Assembly: GCF_003148475.1 (NCBI RefSeq) | Contig: NZ_QGGG01000001.1 | Location: forward strand, 434,001 to 498,000 | Length of the DNA: 64,000 nt | Direction: 5' to 3' | Origin: Pseudaminobacter salicylatoxidans | GTDB lineage: Bacteria > Pseudomonadota > Alphaproteobacteria > Rhizobiales > Rhizobiaceae | In this document: piece after piece, positions 8,892 to 19,450 of the stretch | Layout: every line of letters starts with the position of its first letter | Position numbering within the stretch: the first letter of the stretch is position 1 | Notes under the pieces: model-generated | Seen by the model: only the letters and a program-made list of their open reading frames with translations | Databases searched by the model: none | What the model was told of the DNA's origin: nothing | Program-made: the position numbers and the translations under genes

Positions 8892-11585
8892 ATGGCGAAC
8901 CAGAACAGTGAAGGTAACCGACCCGATCCCGAAGCACTGCTCAACGAAGCGTCTCGGGAGACGCGCGGTCATTTCAAGGTTTTCCTCGGCGCCGCCCCCG
9001 GTGTCGGCAAGACCTATGAGATGTTGCTGAGCGCTGCCGCGCGCAGGCGCGAGGGCGTGGACGTCGTCATCGGCGTGGTCGAGACGCATGGTCGCGCCGA
9101 GACCGAAGCTCTTCTCGCCGGCTTTGAGGTGCTGCCGAGACGAACCGTGGAGTACAGGGGGCGGCGGCTGGAGGAGATGGACCTCGACAGCGTGCTCGCC
9201 CGTCGGCCGCAGCTCGCCCTGGTCGATGAACTGGCCCACAGCAACGCACCGGGCAGCCGGCATCTCAAGCGCTATCTGGATGTTGAGGAACTGCTTGCCG
9301 CAGGCATCGACGTCTACACGACCGTCAATATCCAGCACCTGGAAAGCCTGAACGATATCGTCGCCCAGATTACCGGCATCAGGGTGCGCGAAACCGTCCC
9401 TGACGCCTTCCTCGACCGTGCCGACGAGATCGAGGTGATCGACATCACTCCCGCCGATCTGATGCAGCGGCTGCGGGAAGGCAAGGTCTATGTTCCGCAG
9501 GCGGCCGAGCGGGCGCTGGCGCATTATTTCTCGCCAGGCAACCTGACGGCGCTGCGCGAACTGGCTTTGAGGCGCACGGCCGAGCGCGTCGACCAGCAAT
9601 TGCTGACACACATGCAGGCGCACGCCATAAAAGGTCCCTGGGCGGCGGGAGACCGTGTTCTGGTGGTGGTCAACGAGCACCCGAAGGCGGCCGCACTGGT
9701 GCGCTATACCCGCCGCATGGCCGAGCGGCTGCAGGGACCATGGACGGCGCTCTATGTCGAAACCTCGCGGGCGATGCGCCTTGCCGAGCCGGCGCGCGAC
9801 CGCATCGCCGAAGCGCTGCGGCTTGCCGAGCGCCTCGGCGGCGATGCCGTCACGATCCCCGGCAACGAGCTTGCCCGAGAGATCCTGGACTACGCGGCCA
9901 GGAACAATTTCAGCCATATCGTCATCGGCAAGAGCGAACGCTCCCGCCTGCACGAATGGCTTTTCGGATCGATCACCCATGAGATCGCGCGGCGCGCGGG
10001 CAACATTTCCGTGCATATCATTTCAGGCAGCGGAGGCGATGCCCCGCATGCCGCGACTGTGGCCACGCGGGCGCCGGCGACGCCATTCGATTCCCAGCCT
10101 TATCTTGCCTCCTGCGGGCTGGTCGGCATCGCGCTGGGTTGCGGCATTCTGCTCAGCCGGGTCCTCGAAGTGCAGAACGTCGCCCTTGTCTTTCTCACTG
10201 CGGTGCTGGTCAGCGCCGTCACGTTCGGTCTTCGCGCGGCGCTGTTTTCCAGCCTGCTCAGTGTCTTTGCCTTCAACTTCTTTTTCCTGCCGCCCTATTA
10301 CAGCTTCACGATCTCCGATCCCGAAAACGTGGTGGCGCTGTTCTTCTTCCTCATCGTGGCGCTGGTTGCCAGCAACCTGACCGCGAGCGTGCGCAACCAG
10401 GCCCTGATGGCGCGCAGCCGGGCAAGGACCACGGAAGAGCTCTATCGTTTCAGCGCCAAGCTTGCCGGCATCGCCTCGCTCGATGACCTGCTGTGGGTGA
10501 TCGCGTCACAGGTCGCCTCGATGCTGAAGGTGCGCGTGGTGCTTTTCCTGCCGGACAATGGCGCACTTGAGCTCAAGGCTGCATGGCCCCCCGAGGATGT
10601 GGCCGAAGAGGCCGATCTGGCCGCCGCGAAATGGTCGTGGGAAAGCAACCAGCCGGCCGGGCGCGGCGCCGATACGCTGCCGGGCGCACAACGCTTGTTC
10701 CTGCCATTGCGCACCGGCCGCGGTCCGGTCGCGGTGATCGGCATCGACAGCGACAAGCCCGGCCCGATCCTGACGCCCGACGAGCGGCGCCTGCTCGATG
10801 CGCTGTCCGATCAGGCGGCGCTGGCGATCGAAAGGATCAACCTCGCAACCGACTTCGACAACGCCATGCGGGCAGCCGAGCGCGAAAAGCTGCGCGCCGC
10901 ACTTCTCACCTCGATATCGCACGACCTTCGCACCCCGCTTGCGTCAATCCTTGGCGCAGCCGACAGTCTGGCCACCTTGCCCAATCTTCCACAAAGGGAC
11001 CGTGACGCGCTTTTATCGACCATTCAGGAAGAATCCGAACGGCTGAACCGTTTCATCGCCAACCTGCTCGACATGACCAAACTGGAATCCGGCGCGATCG
11101 AGCCGAACATGGGGCTGGAGGATATAAGCGAACTGGTGGGTGCGGCATTGCGGCGGGCTGAAAATATCCTTGTCGAGCACCATGTCGAAACCAGCCTGAC
11201 GCCAGACCTCCCGCTGGTCCGGCTCGATGCGGTGCTGTTCGAGCAGGTGCTTTTCAACCTGCTGGACAATGCCGCCAAATATGCCCCATCAGGCTCGACC
11301 ATACGGATACGGGGCTGGCGGGCTGGCGGCTCGGTGAAGCTGCAGGTGCTGGACGCGGGCGGCGGGATTCCAGGGGCCGACCTCGATCGCATCTTCGACA
11401 AATTCTACAGGGTCAGCAAAAGCGACAGCCAGCGTGCCGGAACCGGGCTTGGGCTTGCCATCTGTCGGGGCTTCGTGGAAGCGATGGGGGGCTCTGTCGA
11501 AGCCGACAACCTCGACGGTGGCGGGGCGGTCTTCACGATAACGCTGCCGGTCCCGGAAGACGAAAGGATAAGCGTCACCCCATGA
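8892..11585 (+). CDS. kdpD: KdpD, osmosensing/K+-sensing histidine kinase
   Basis: An 897-residue protein with full KdpD architecture. The N-terminal KdpD domain carries Walker A GAAPGVGKT (about 35-43). A USP-like domain follows at about 250-370. Four close-set membrane spans lie at about 400-500, including NFFFLPPYYSFTISDP. Then come a GAF-like segment, the HisKA box SISHDLRTPLASILGA and HATPase motifs NLLDNAAKYAP, DAGGGIPG and GTGLGLAICRGF. ATG 8892 overlaps an AGGGGAGCGG-type RBS region at 8877-8886. It overlaps kdpE by ATGA. Confidence 0.96.
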   Translation: MANQNSEGNRPDPEALLNEASRETRGHFKVFLGAAPGVGKTYEMLLSAAARRREGVDVVIGVVETHGRAETEALLAGFEVLPRRTVEYRGRRLEEMDLDSVLARRPQLALVDELAHSNAPGSRHLKRYLDVEELLAAGIDVYTTVNIQHLESLNDIVAQITGIRVRETVPDAFLDRADEIEVIDITPADLMQRLREGKVYVPQAAERALAHYFSPGNLTALRELALRRTAERVDQQLLTHMQAHAIKGPWAAGDRVLVVVNEHPKAAALVRYTRRMAERLQGPWTALYVETSRAMRLAEPARDRIAEALRLAERLGGDAVTIPGNELAREILDYAARNNFSHIVIGKSERSRLHEWLFGSITHEIARRAGNISVHIISGSGGDAPHAATVATRAPATPFDSQPYLASCGLVGIALGCGILLSRVLEVQNVALVFLTAVLVSAVTFGLRAALFSSLLSVFAFNFFFLPPYYSFTISDPENVVALFFFLIVALVASNLTASVRNQALMARSRARTTEELYRFSAKLAGIASLDDLLWVIASQVASMLKVRVVLFLPDNGALELKAAWPPEDVAEEADLAAAKWSWESNQPAGRGADTLPGAQRLFLPLRTGRGPVAVIGIDSDKPGPILTPDERRLLDALSDQAALAIERINLATDFDNAMRAAEREKLRAALLTSISHDLRTPLASILGAADSLATLPNLPQRDRDALLSTIQEESERLNRFIANLLDMTKLESGAIEPNMGLEDISELVGAALRRAENILVEHHVETSLTPDLPLVRLDAVLFEQVLFNLLDNAAKYAPSGSTIRIRGWRAGGSVKLQVLDAGGGIPGADLDRIFDKFYRVSKSDSQRAGTGLGLAICRGFVEAMGGSVEADNLDGGGAVFTITLPVPEDERISVTP

Positions 11586-12271
11586 ACGCCGTTGCCACGA
11601 ATATTCTGGTGGTCGATGACGAACCGGCAATCCGGCGTCTCTTACGCACGAGCCTGTCCTCACAAGACTTCAGGGTTCAGGAGGCGGCCGACGGCAGGCA
11701 GGCGCTTGCCGAGATCGAGCGCTCTCACCCTGACCTCATCATTCTCGATCTTGGCCTGCCGGATATTTCGGGGCTCGATCTGATCCGCATTCTGAGGACG
11801 GGCGGCAACCCCGTGCCGATCCTGGTCCTGTCAAGCAGGGTCGATGAAAAGGGCAAGGTCGAGGCGCTCGACCTTGGCGCCGATGACTACGTCACGAAGC
11901 CGTTCGGCACGGCTGAGCTATTCGCCCGCATCCGCGCCGCGCTCCGGCACCGGCTGCAGCAGCAGGGCGAGCAACCCGTCTTCCAGAACGGCGACCTGTC
12001 GGTCGATCTGGTGCGGCGGATCGTACGCGTGCGCGGGGCGGAAGTTAAACTTTCGCCGAAGGAATACGACATATTGCGCCTGCTGGTTGCCCACGCCGGT
12101 AAGATACTGACCCACCGGATGCTGATGAGCGAGGTGTGGGGCGGAGAAACCGACGTGCAGTATCTGCGCATCTACATCCGACAGCTTCGCCAGAAGATCG
12201 AGGCCAGCCCCGAGCGGCCACGGTACATCCTGACCGAGACAGGCGTCGGTTACCGCCTTAACGTCGATTGA
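11582..12271 (+). CDS. kdpE: KdpE, OmpR-family response regulator of kdp
   Basis: A 229-residue response regulator. Its receiver domain has the acidic pair VVDDE near residues 11-15, the phosphoacceptor Asp56 in IILDLGLPD and Lys in DYVTKPF. The C-terminal winged helix has LSPKEYDILRLLVAHAGKILTHRML and RIYIRQLRQKIE, the OmpR/PhoB type. It overlaps the kdpD stop by four bases, which suggests translational coupling. It should activate kdpFABC under K+ limitation, as known for this pair. Confidence 0.96.
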   Translation: MNAVATNILVVDDEPAIRRLLRTSLSSQDFRVQEAADGRQALAEIERSHPDLIILDLGLPDISGLDLIRILRTGGNPVPILVLSSRVDEKGKVEALDLGADDYVTKPFGTAELFARIRAALRHRLQQQGEQPVFQNGDLSVDLVRRIVRVRGAEVKLSPKEYDILRLLVAHAGKILTHRMLMSEVWGGETDVQYLRIYIRQLRQKIEASPERPRYILTETGVGYRLNVD

Positions 12272-12309
12272 TCGCGAACAGGCTGGCTGCCGCGACCGGC
12301 CGTCCAAGG

Positions 12310-13287
12310 TCACATGGATCGATTGGCCCGTGCGCTCGATTGCCACCAGTATCCGAGACTATCGACCAGATCATGCGAGGCGCTGAAGCCAAGCTCGTCA
12401 CGCGCTTTGGAGGTGGCGGAACCTGCCGGACGCACATGGGGAAATCCTGCAAAGCCCGTACTGACCGTTCGGTCGTAGCTGACGGAGAATGGTCCATATA
12501 TATCGGCAACGGTTGCGATGACCTCGTCGAGGGACCACTGCCGGGGATGAACGATATTGTAAACGCCGAGCGGCGCTCGTTCGGTTTCCAGAGCGCAGAT
12601 CGCCGCGCGGGCGCAATCACGCACATCGACGAATTCTTCCTTGCCCTTCCAGATGAGAAACGGATCATCGATCCGGATCGACCTGCCGTTGCGGGCGGCC
12701 TCCACAAGAGTCGAAAACAGTCGTCCCGGAACGCTTGTCGGCGCATCGCTGCGGCCACCGACAACAGCGCCGAACCTGAGTGAAATCGTGTCCACTCCAT
12801 CCAGATCGCGGTAAAGCAGCGCGAGTTGCTCTCCGGTCAGCTTGCTGATTGCGTAAAGGCTGCCGGGGCGCTGGCTGACGAGACCGAGCGCAGCATCCTC
12901 GGGAACAGGCTCGGGACCGAGCGTGGCAAAGCCGGAGTAGAGCACCGTGGTCGAGCTGACGAGGACGATGCGGCGCAGGCCGTGATGGCGGCATGCCTGC
13001 AGAAGAGTGATCGTGCCCAGCAGATTGACGCTGAGCCCCCGGACGGGATCGGTGCGCATGGCGGTCGATAGCAGCGCAGCCGTATGAACTATCTCGCGGA
13101 CGTTGTGATCCACGATTGCCCGGTCAATTGCTTGAGCGTCGGTGACATCGACCGCGAGAAATTTTGTCCTCGGCGGCAATGCGGGCGGCTCGCAGATATC
13201 GACAAGAACGACATCCTTGCCCTGCGCGGCAAGGCCTTCGGCAAGTGCACAGCCGATCAGGCCAGCGCCGGTAATGAGGACGGTCAT
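12310..13287 (-). CDS. NAD(P)-dependent epimerase/dehydratase (extended SDR)
   Basis: A 325-residue extended short-chain dehydrogenase. Its N-terminal Rossmann motif is MTVLITGAGLIGCALAEGL, with Asp in VVLVDICEP suggesting NAD preference. The catalytic Tyr-Lys pair is in SLYAISKLTGEQLALLYRD. The substrate is unknown; the family includes nucleotide-sugar epimerases and uronate or aldose dehydrogenases. It overlaps the upstream EthD-like gene by ATGA, so both probably share a transcript. That operon's regulator is truncated (see 13610-14111). Confidence 0.8.
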   Translation of the reverse strand: MTVLITGAGLIGCALAEGLAAQGKDVVLVDICEPPALPPRTKFLAVDVTDAQAIDRAIVDHNVREIVHTAALLSTAMRTDPVRGLSVNLLGTITLLQACRHHGLRRIVLVSSTTVLYSGFATLGPEPVPEDAALGLVSQRPGSLYAISKLTGEQLALLYRDLDGVDTISLRFGAVVGGRSDAPTSVPGRLFSTLVEAARNGRSIRIDDPFLIWKGKEEFVDVRDCARAAICALETERAPLGVYNIVHPRQWSLDEVIATVADIYGPFSVSYDRTVSTGFAGFPHVRPAGSATSKARDELGFSASHDLVDSLGYWWQSSARANRSM

Positions 13288-13613
13288 TTCTGGTCCTCAA
13301 GAACTTCGGATACAACATGGGTGACGCGGCCGGAAAACGACCCCATTCCTGCTTTTATCCGGGCCTGAACCGTTTGACGAACCGGGCTGGCGAGGGCGTC
13401 GTTCATGGCCTCGATACTATCGAAATGCAGATCGAACTGCATATAAGCAGCCGCCGCTCCGGTATCGGCCTCGGCAAGTTTCCGCAGAGTTACCCGGCGT
13501 ATGCCAGGATAGGTCAGTATCTCGCGGACCACGGTCTCGCGCATGTGGCGGTCGAATTCCGGCTGCTCGGCGGCAGCCACGCTGCCCTCCAGAAATGCGC
13601 TGCGGATGATCAT
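13284..13613 (-). CDS. EthD/REDY-like dimeric alpha-beta barrel protein
   Basis: A 109-residue protein. The spacing FDRHMRETVVREILTYPGIRRVTLRKLAE and AAYMQFDLHFDSIEAMNDALASP is the pattern of EthD-type ferredoxin-like barrel proteins. These occur near catabolic dehydrogenases, often without a proven role. Its start overlaps the end of the upstream GntR fragment (13610-13613) and its stop overlaps the epimerase start, so the three read as one coupled minus-strand unit. Confidence 0.65.
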   Translation of the reverse strand: MIIRSAFLEGSVAAAEQPEFDRHMRETVVREILTYPGIRRVTLRKLAEADTGAAAAYMQFDLHFDSIEAMNDALASPVRQTVQARIKAGMGSFSGRVTHVVSEVLEDQK

Positions 13614-14111
13614 GCGGTTTCTCCTCCCTCGATTGCCATGCTGGCCAGCAGTTCTGTCACGACCGTTTCGGTTTTCCCTAGGTGACTGTCCATAAGTCCC
13701 AGGGCGTGCTCGGCGTCGCCGTTGATGACGGCAAGCGCGATGGCCTCATGCTCGGCCCGAATGTCGCGTGAAATGGAGCTGTCCGGGCTGGCCGTGACCA
13801 GCCGCAGCTTGCGGTACCGTTCCGAATGGTCGGTCAGCGTATTCCAGAACTGCAGGCGCCAGGCCGAACCGCAGGCCGAAACCAGCGCGAAATGGAACTG
13901 GCGATGGAAGGTTTCCCATCTTGCCGCACCTTCCCGATCATCTGCCGTATGGGGCAGGGGGGCTGAGGCGAGGAGGTGCATCGTCCGCAGGATTTCGGCT
14001 TCCCATTCGGGGGTACGGTTTGCCATCGCCATGCGCAGGCAGTTTGCCTCAAGCTCGCGCCGCGTCGAAAACAGGTCCTGCAATTCGGCAACCGAAATAT
14101 GCCGTACCCAT
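13610..14111 (-). pseudogene. FCD-domain GntR regulator lacking its DNA-binding half
   Basis: The minus strand encodes a good FCD effector domain: HISVAELQDLFSTRRELEA, WETFHRQFHFALVSACG, ERYRKL and EHEAIALAVINGDAEHALGLM. The roughly 60-70 residue winged-helix domain that should precede it is missing. Upstream of about 14111 the frame simply reads antisense into the TRAP permease gene, so the formal ATG at 14194 is not credible. The C-terminus is intact and overlaps the EthD gene. I read this as a regulator cut by a deletion that also removed the start of the divergent dctM gene. Confidence 0.7.
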
Positions 14112-15383
14112 CTTGTCGGCGCATTTGTGCTCGCCTCGCTGATCCGGCTGCCAATCGCGCTCAGCATGTTTTTGGCCGGTGCCGTGTATTTCATCGTGAC
14201 CAGCCAGGATCTTGGCCTGCTGGCCGATCAGGTGATGGGGCAGATGACGGGGATCTATGTTCTCGTTGCCATCCCCATGTTCATTCTTGCTGCCAATGTG
14301 ATGAACGATAGCGGCATCAGCGAACGCCTTTGGGGCGCCGCCGACGCGCTTGTCGGCCGCTTGCGCGGCGGCACGGGACACGTCACCGTTCTCGTCAGCA
14401 TCATCTTTTCCTCGATGACCGGAAGCGCGGTGACGGAGGCCGCCGGCCCCGGCGTCGTAGCCGTCAAGATGATGCGCAAGATCGGCCGCTACCCGATCGA
14501 ACTTGCCGTGGCCGTCACGGCGGCGGCAAGCGTGATCGCACCCGTTATTCCGCCTTCGATACCGCTGGTGATTTATGCCATGCTGTCGGGCGCATCGGTC
14601 GGAACGCTGTTTCTTGCCGGTATCGTACCGGGCCTTCTCATGGCCCTGATTATCATGACGACAATCGCGGTCATGGCGCGGTTCTATGATTTGCCGACCG
14701 GCACCGGCGCGCGGATTGGCGAAACGATGCCGCGCCTGGGGCGGGCCGCGCTGCCGATGACACTGCCCGTGGTGCTTTTGGGCGGCATATGGACAGGCTG
14801 GTTCAGCCCGACCGAGTCCGCGGCTGTTGCCGCGCTTTGGGGGATGGTTCTGGGTATCCTGATCATGCGTACGCTTCAGCTGCGGCAGTTGCCGGGAGCG
14901 TTTGAAACCTCCGTCCGGCAGATGGCGGCCACGATGCTGCTGATTGCCAGTGCCTTTGTCGTCAACTACGCGATTGCCAATGAAGGGCTGGGGGCAGCGC
15001 TGGTTCGCTGGATTTCCTCCATGGAGCTGACGCAACTGCAGTTCATGCTCCTGGTCAACGCCATTCTGCTCGTTCTGGGCTGCTTCCTCGACGGATCGGT
15101 TATCCTCCTGGTGGTCATTCCGCTGCTGCTGCCAAGCGTCAAGGCCTTGGGGATCGACCTGAACTACTTTGGTGTCGTCGTGGTCATCAACTTCATGATC
15201 GGGTTGATTTCACCGCCATACGGTCTGGTGCTGTTCGTGCTTTCCAGTCTCACGGGTGCGCCGCTTCAAAAGGTATTTGTCGCGATACTTCCCTTTGTCG
15301 CTTCGCTCATCATGCTGCTATTACTCCTGGTGATCTTCCCACAAATCATTCTGTTCCTCCCGCATATGTTCGGATATTACTGA
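14112..15383 (+). pseudogene. TRAP transporter large permease DctM, 5'-truncated
   Basis: From about 14112 the frame reads LVGAFVLASLIRLPIALSMF and then about 400 residues of DctM. Recognisable parts are IYVLVAIPMFILAANVMNDSG, SIIFSSMTGSAVTEAAGPGV, AASVIAPVIPPSIPLVIYA, WFSPTESAAVAALWG and ISPPYGLVLFVLSSLTGAP. The rest of the frame is intact to 15383. Only the first few codons and the RBS seem lost at the junction with the GntR fragment. No dctP or dctQ is adjacent, so the transporter is unlikely to work. An in-frame GTG at 14127 exists without a clear RBS. Confidence 0.7.
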
Positions 15384-15426
15384 TCCGAAAGCGGGATGGC
15401 CTTTTTACTGAAGCAATATGGATACT

Positions 15427-17403
15427 CTAATGTTCGGGCGCGGTCACCAGCAGGGCCGTTTCCGTAGACTTCACCAGGCCAAGATAGCGTTCGAACTGCA
15501 CCAGGACGTCATTGATGATCTGTTCCTGCGACATGCCCATGATGTCGTAGCCCCGGCTGCCGTCCGAGAAAAACGTATGGGCTTCATAGCGCAAGCCCAT
15601 GTTCATCGCCTCGAACGCCGTGAAGGCGGGCAGCTTGTGTTCGCTCGTGCGCACACCGTAGATGAAATCGCGGACGCCCTGCGCCGGGACCGTCAATGAA
15701 ACGGCGCCGGTTTCGGCGTCGCGCTCCACGACTGCGTTCAGCGAACGCCGCCCCAGTTCGTCAGCCACGGCCTTGAGGGCGGGCAGGGCGGACTTTTCCA
15801 GAAAGCGTTCGATGTCCTTCTCATCCGGTGCGCTGAGCACCAGAGCCAATCGCTTCTGCCATGGCACTCCCGATGCGGGGTGCGCCTGGGACGCTCCGTT
15901 CAGCAGCGTACGACTCAGCGCTACGTCGGCGTTCATGCCCTGGAACAGCGACCAGACAAGGGCCAGCATCACCAGAGAAAACGGCAAGGCCGTCGAAATC
16001 GTGGCTGACTGCAGCGCGGAAAGTCCGCCGGCGGCGAGCAGAACAGCTGCGACCGCACCACCAAGCGCGCACCAGAAGACGCGCTGGAGCGGATGGGTGT
16101 CGGTCCTGCCGCCCGCAGCGATGGTGTCGATGACCAGCGAGCCTGAATCCGCCGAGGTGACGAAGAAAATGGCGACGAGCGCCACCGTGAGCGTGGAGGT
16201 GAGCGCAGGCAATGGCAGATACTGGAAGAACTGGAACAGCGCCACCGACAGATCGGCCTGAACCTCCCTGGCAAGCGCGCCGTTTGCCACCGTCATGTCT
16301 ACATACATGGCGGTGTTCCCGAATACGGTCATCCAGAAGAAGGTAAATCCCGCCGGTATGAAGAGAACGGCCGCTACGAATTCGCGGACTGTGCGACCGC
16401 GCGAGATGCGGGCGATGAACATGCCCACAAAAGGCGACCACGAAATCCACCACGCCCAGTAGAACAGCGTCCATTTGTCGATCCATGGCCGCGGTTCGTA
16501 GGCGTAGATATTGAAAGTGCGCAGCATAAGCGTATCAAGATAGAGCCCGATATTCTGGACGAAGTCCCGCATCAGGATTGTGGTCGGGCCGACGGACAGC
16601 ACAAACAGCATCAGCAGAACCGCGACCGAAAGATTGATCTCGCTAAGAATGCGCACGCCCCTCTCAACGCCGGTGATGGCGGAGATGGTGGCGATGGCCG
16701 TCACGACGATGACCAGCAGGATCTGGACATAAATCGATACCGGGACGCCCAGCAGATAGTTCAGTCCCGCATTGATCTGGAGGACGCCGAAGCCAAGCGA
16801 CGTTGCCAGGCCGAATAGCGTGCCGCAGATCGCAAAGATGTCCACTGCATGGCCGATCGGCCCGTTGATCCGTTCCTTCAGGATCGGATAGAGCCCGGAC
16901 CTGATCGTCAGTGGCAGGTTGTAGCGATGGCCAAAATAGGCGAGCGAGAGACCGACCACGGCATAGACCGCCCAGGCGTGGATGCCCCAATGGAAGAAGG
17001 TGACGCTCATGGCCTGGCGCTGCGCCGCAACCGACAAGGGCTCGGCTTCGGGGGGCAAGGCAAAATGCGTCATCGGCTCGCCCACCGCGAAATACATCAG
17101 GCCGATGCCCATTCCCGCGGCGAACAACATGGCCATCCAGGACAGGAACGGAAAATCCGGTTCCGAATCGTCGGGGCCAAGCTTCAGGTCGCCATAGCGT
17201 CCGAAGACCAGGAAAATCATGGAAAACAGGAAGATGGCGACCGCGAGCAAATAAAGCCAGCCGAAACGGGACAGGATGCCGGCCTGCATCGCAGTGAAGA
17301 GTGCTTCAGCCTGTCCGGGCACCAGCGTGCCGATGCCGACGAACACGGCAATGATCGCCGCAGATCCAAAGAAAACCGGCGCATTGATGACGAATCTGGA
17401 CAC
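15427..17403 (-). CDS. BCCT-family betaine/choline/carnitine transporter (BetT-like)
   Basis: A long frame begins at 17496, but GTG 17403 directly follows GAGGAGGAG and starts [18 protein letters not shown], typical for BetT-like carriers. The product is 658 residues with 12 predicted membrane spans. It has the BCCT signature [21 protein letters not shown] and the [13 protein letters not shown] segment. A soluble C-terminal tail of about 140 residues ([15 protein letters not shown] onward) is the length seen in osmoregulated BetT proteins. It likely imports a quaternary-ammonium osmoprotectant by ion symport. Confidence 0.9.
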   Translation of the reverse strand: MSRFVINAPVFFGSAAIIAVFVGIGTLVPGQAEALFTAMQAGILSRFGWLYLLAVAIFLFSMIFLVFGRYGDLKLGPDDSEPDFPFLSWMAMLFAAGMGIGLMYFAVGEPMTHFALPPEAEPLSVAAQRQAMSVTFFHWGIHAWAVYAVVGLSLAYFGHRYNLPLTIRSGLYPILKERINGPIGHAVDIFAICGTLFGLATSLGFGVLQINAGLNYLLGVPVSIYVQILLVIVVTAIATISAITGVERGVRILSEINLSVAVLLMLFVLSVGPTTILMRDFVQNIGLYLDTLMLRTFNIYAYEPRPWIDKWTLFYWAWWISWSPFVGMFIARISRGRTVREFVAAVLFIPAGFTFFWMTVFGNTAMYVDMTVANGALAREVQADLSVALFQFFQYLPLPALTSTLTVALVAIFFVTSADSGSLVIDTIAAGGRTDTHPLQRVFWCALGGAVAAVLLAAGGLSALQSATISTALPFSLVMLALVWSLFQGMNADVALSRTLLNGASQAHPASGVPWQKRLALVLSAPDEKDIERFLEKSALPALKAVADELGRRSLNAVVERDAETGAVSLTVPAQGVRDFIYGVRTSEHKLPAFTAFEAMNMGLRYEAHTFFSDGSRGYDIMGMSQEQIINDVLVQFERYLGLVKSTETALLVTAPEH

Positions 17404-17698
17404 GACACTCCTCCTCGCGCGGCTTGCCGCTTTCCGCCGATTATGCTCCAGGCGCTCTTTCCACGAGCAGATAGGGCAAGATGTGACTTTCGTCATGTGC
17501 AGGCAACGGTGCCGGAAATAACCCCCTTCGCCATCGCCGTGCCTTTGGCTGCGTGACTCAATGCGGGTCCTTTTCTAGAGAATTTCGAGGTTTCAGCGCT
17601 CATTGAGCTCGTCACGCGCCATCCGGTAGCCGACATTTAAGGTTGGCTTAAGGTCTCTCCTGTCATTCGCGGTCCAGAACTGACAAGAGGACACGTTT

Positions 17699-18412
17699 TT
17701 GAGTACGCAAAGCCGACACTCCGCCGCGCTCGGCCGGCGCGCATTCCTTGCAGGGGCCGGAGCGCTGGCACTGGCCGGATGCACGTCCACACGGCAAATC
17801 GAGCAAGTGGCCTCGCCGGTAAAACCTCTGCCACCGGCGGCACCGCCCATCTACTATGCGCTGCCCAATGAGCGCTTTCCCATTCCCGAGGTCGACGTTT
17901 CCAAGATCGACCGGAAGTGGTGGCGAACCGACGTGGATTACCCGACCGCCGAAAAGGTCGGAACGGTGATCGTCGATACGCCGAACCGCTATCTTTACCA
18001 TATCCAGCGGGGTGGCCGGGCCACGCGTTATGGCGTCGGTGTTGGCCGCGCGGGGTTCGAATGGGCGGGCCGCGGCCACATCGCCTACAAGCGGGAATGG
18101 CCGCGCTGGAACCCTCCCGACGAAATGGTCGCGCGCCAGCCAGCGCTTGAACCCTACTCCATCGCCAATGGCGGCATGGGGCCGGGGCTCAACAATCCGC
18201 TCGGATCGCGCGCGCTTTATATTCATGAAGGCAATCGGGATACGATCTACCGAATCCACGGCAGCCCTGAATACTCAACCATCGGACGGGCAGTCTCGTC
18301 GGGATGCATCCGCATGATCAACCAGGACGTGATCCATCTGGCCGAGAACGTTCGCGACGGCAGCACCATCGTCGTCATCCCCGATCCGGCCATGAGCAAC
18401 CTGGTGGGTTAA
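17699..18412 (+). CDS. L,D-transpeptidase (ErfK/YbiS/YcfS/YnhG family) lipoprotein
   Basis: The start is TTG 17699, eight bases after AAGAGG. The 237-residue product has a signal peptide with a twin-Arg-like GRRAFLAGAGALALAGC, where the Cys fits a lipobox. The YkuD catalytic domain runs from about residue 85. It ends in RIHGSPEYSTIGRAVSSGCIRM, with the catalytic Cys203 and the upstream His of the HG motif. Such enzymes form 3-3 peptidoglycan cross-links or link outer-membrane proteins to peptidoglycan in Rhizobiales. It is transcribed divergently from the BCCT gene, with about 295 bases between them. Confidence 0.92.
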   Translation: MSTQSRHSAALGRRAFLAGAGALALAGCTSTRQIEQVASPVKPLPPAAPPIYYALPNERFPIPEVDVSKIDRKWWRTDVDYPTAEKVGTVIVDTPNRYLYHIQRGGRATRYGVGVGRAGFEWAGRGHIAYKREWPRWNPPDEMVARQPALEPYSIANGGMGPGLNNPLGSRALYIHEGNRDTIYRIHGSPEYSTIGRAVSSGCIRMINQDVIHLAENVRDGSTIVVIPDPAMSNLVG

Positions 18413-18773
18413 GCGCGACAGTCGCATCAGCGAGCGCGTCTGCGGACGATACCCGAAAGGAAAATGTAGCCGCACCGCGTGCGCGATGGTCTGTAACGGA
18501 AACGATGACGCTGTAGCTGACAGCGGGCGAGTTCATCCCAAATCGCATGCACGCGCGATGCGGATGCCGCATTGGGCGCACGGCCACCTTTATACCGTCG
18601 TCGTTTCAACGCTCTCCATCTTCTCACTTCAAATCGTGATTTCTGAGCTGTGGCAGATCACGGTTTGTTGAGATTTTGATGCCCCGTTTCCGGTTAGGCC
18701 ATCGTTGATAAATATTGCTGCGGCGCATATATAATAACCAAACAGTCGGATATTAATTAGTGGATGCCTGCGC
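18413..18773. other. Intergenic region before the RND efflux locus
   Basis: These 361 bases carry no supportable gene. The last 70 bases are AT-rich (18711-18765) and lie just upstream of the TetR start. They probably contain the promoter and operator of the efflux locus, but I found no clean palindrome. Confidence 0.3.
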
Positions 18774-19361
18774 ATGGCTCGCCCCAGAGTGATCGAACAA
18801 AACGACATTCTCGATGCTGCAGAAGCTGTCGTCGTTCGCGACGGTGCCGCGCATTTGACCCTTGATGCGGTGGCCGCAGAGGCCGGGATCAGCAAAGGCA
18901 GCGTTATCTATGACTACAAGACCAAGCATCAGCTCATCAAAGCCGTGATCGAGCGGCGCCTCGAAAAGGAAGAGATCCGCATCCGGGCAGCAACGGCAGG
19001 GTTGGATCCGGTTTCGAGTATTTCGATACGTGGGCTGATCGAGGCTGCCGCGGACGCGCTGACGGATGATGCGCGGGCGGTAGCAGTCAATCTTGGCGCG
19101 GCGCTTGCACAGGACGATGAACTGCGTAAGCCCATAGTGGATTTCTACGGCCGTATCATCGCTTCGATTATGGCAACGTCGAAAAGTCCTCGGGGCGGCC
19201 TTCTGGCGTTCCTCGCCCTTGAGGGCCTCAAGGCACTGGAATGGCACAATTTACATTTCTGGCCAGAGGATGAACGCCAGCGCATTCTGCAGGAAATCGG
19301 CTGGCTGGTCGACACTGATCCTGCGCCCGACATGATCGCCAGGGAGTCGGGCTCTTCATAA
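18774..19361 (+). CDS. TetR-family transcriptional regulator upstream of an RND pump
   Basis: A 195-residue TetR protein. The HTH lies at about residues 12-58 (IEQNDILDAAEAVVVRDGAAHLTL then AAEAGISKGSVIYDYKTKHQLIKAVIE). It is followed by an all-helical ligand domain containing LLAFLALEGLKALEWHNLHFWPEDER. It is transcribed in the same direction as the efflux genes, 90 bases upstream, so it probably represses that operon and itself. Confidence 0.85.
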   Translation: MARPRVIEQNDILDAAEAVVVRDGAAHLTLDAVAAEAGISKGSVIYDYKTKHQLIKAVIERRLEKEEIRIRAATAGLDPVSSISIRGLIEAAADALTDDARAVAVNLGAALAQDDELRKPIVDFYGRIIASIMATSKSPRGGLLAFLALEGLKALEWHNLHFWPEDERQRILQEIGWLVDTDPAPDMIARESGSS

Positions 19362-19450
19362 CCCGTTGCCGAAAGCAACTCTCCTCATCGCTGTAACCGA
19401 TCCGGCGCCCGCAACCGGACCGGTGCCAATCATCATCTGGATCCCATTTC

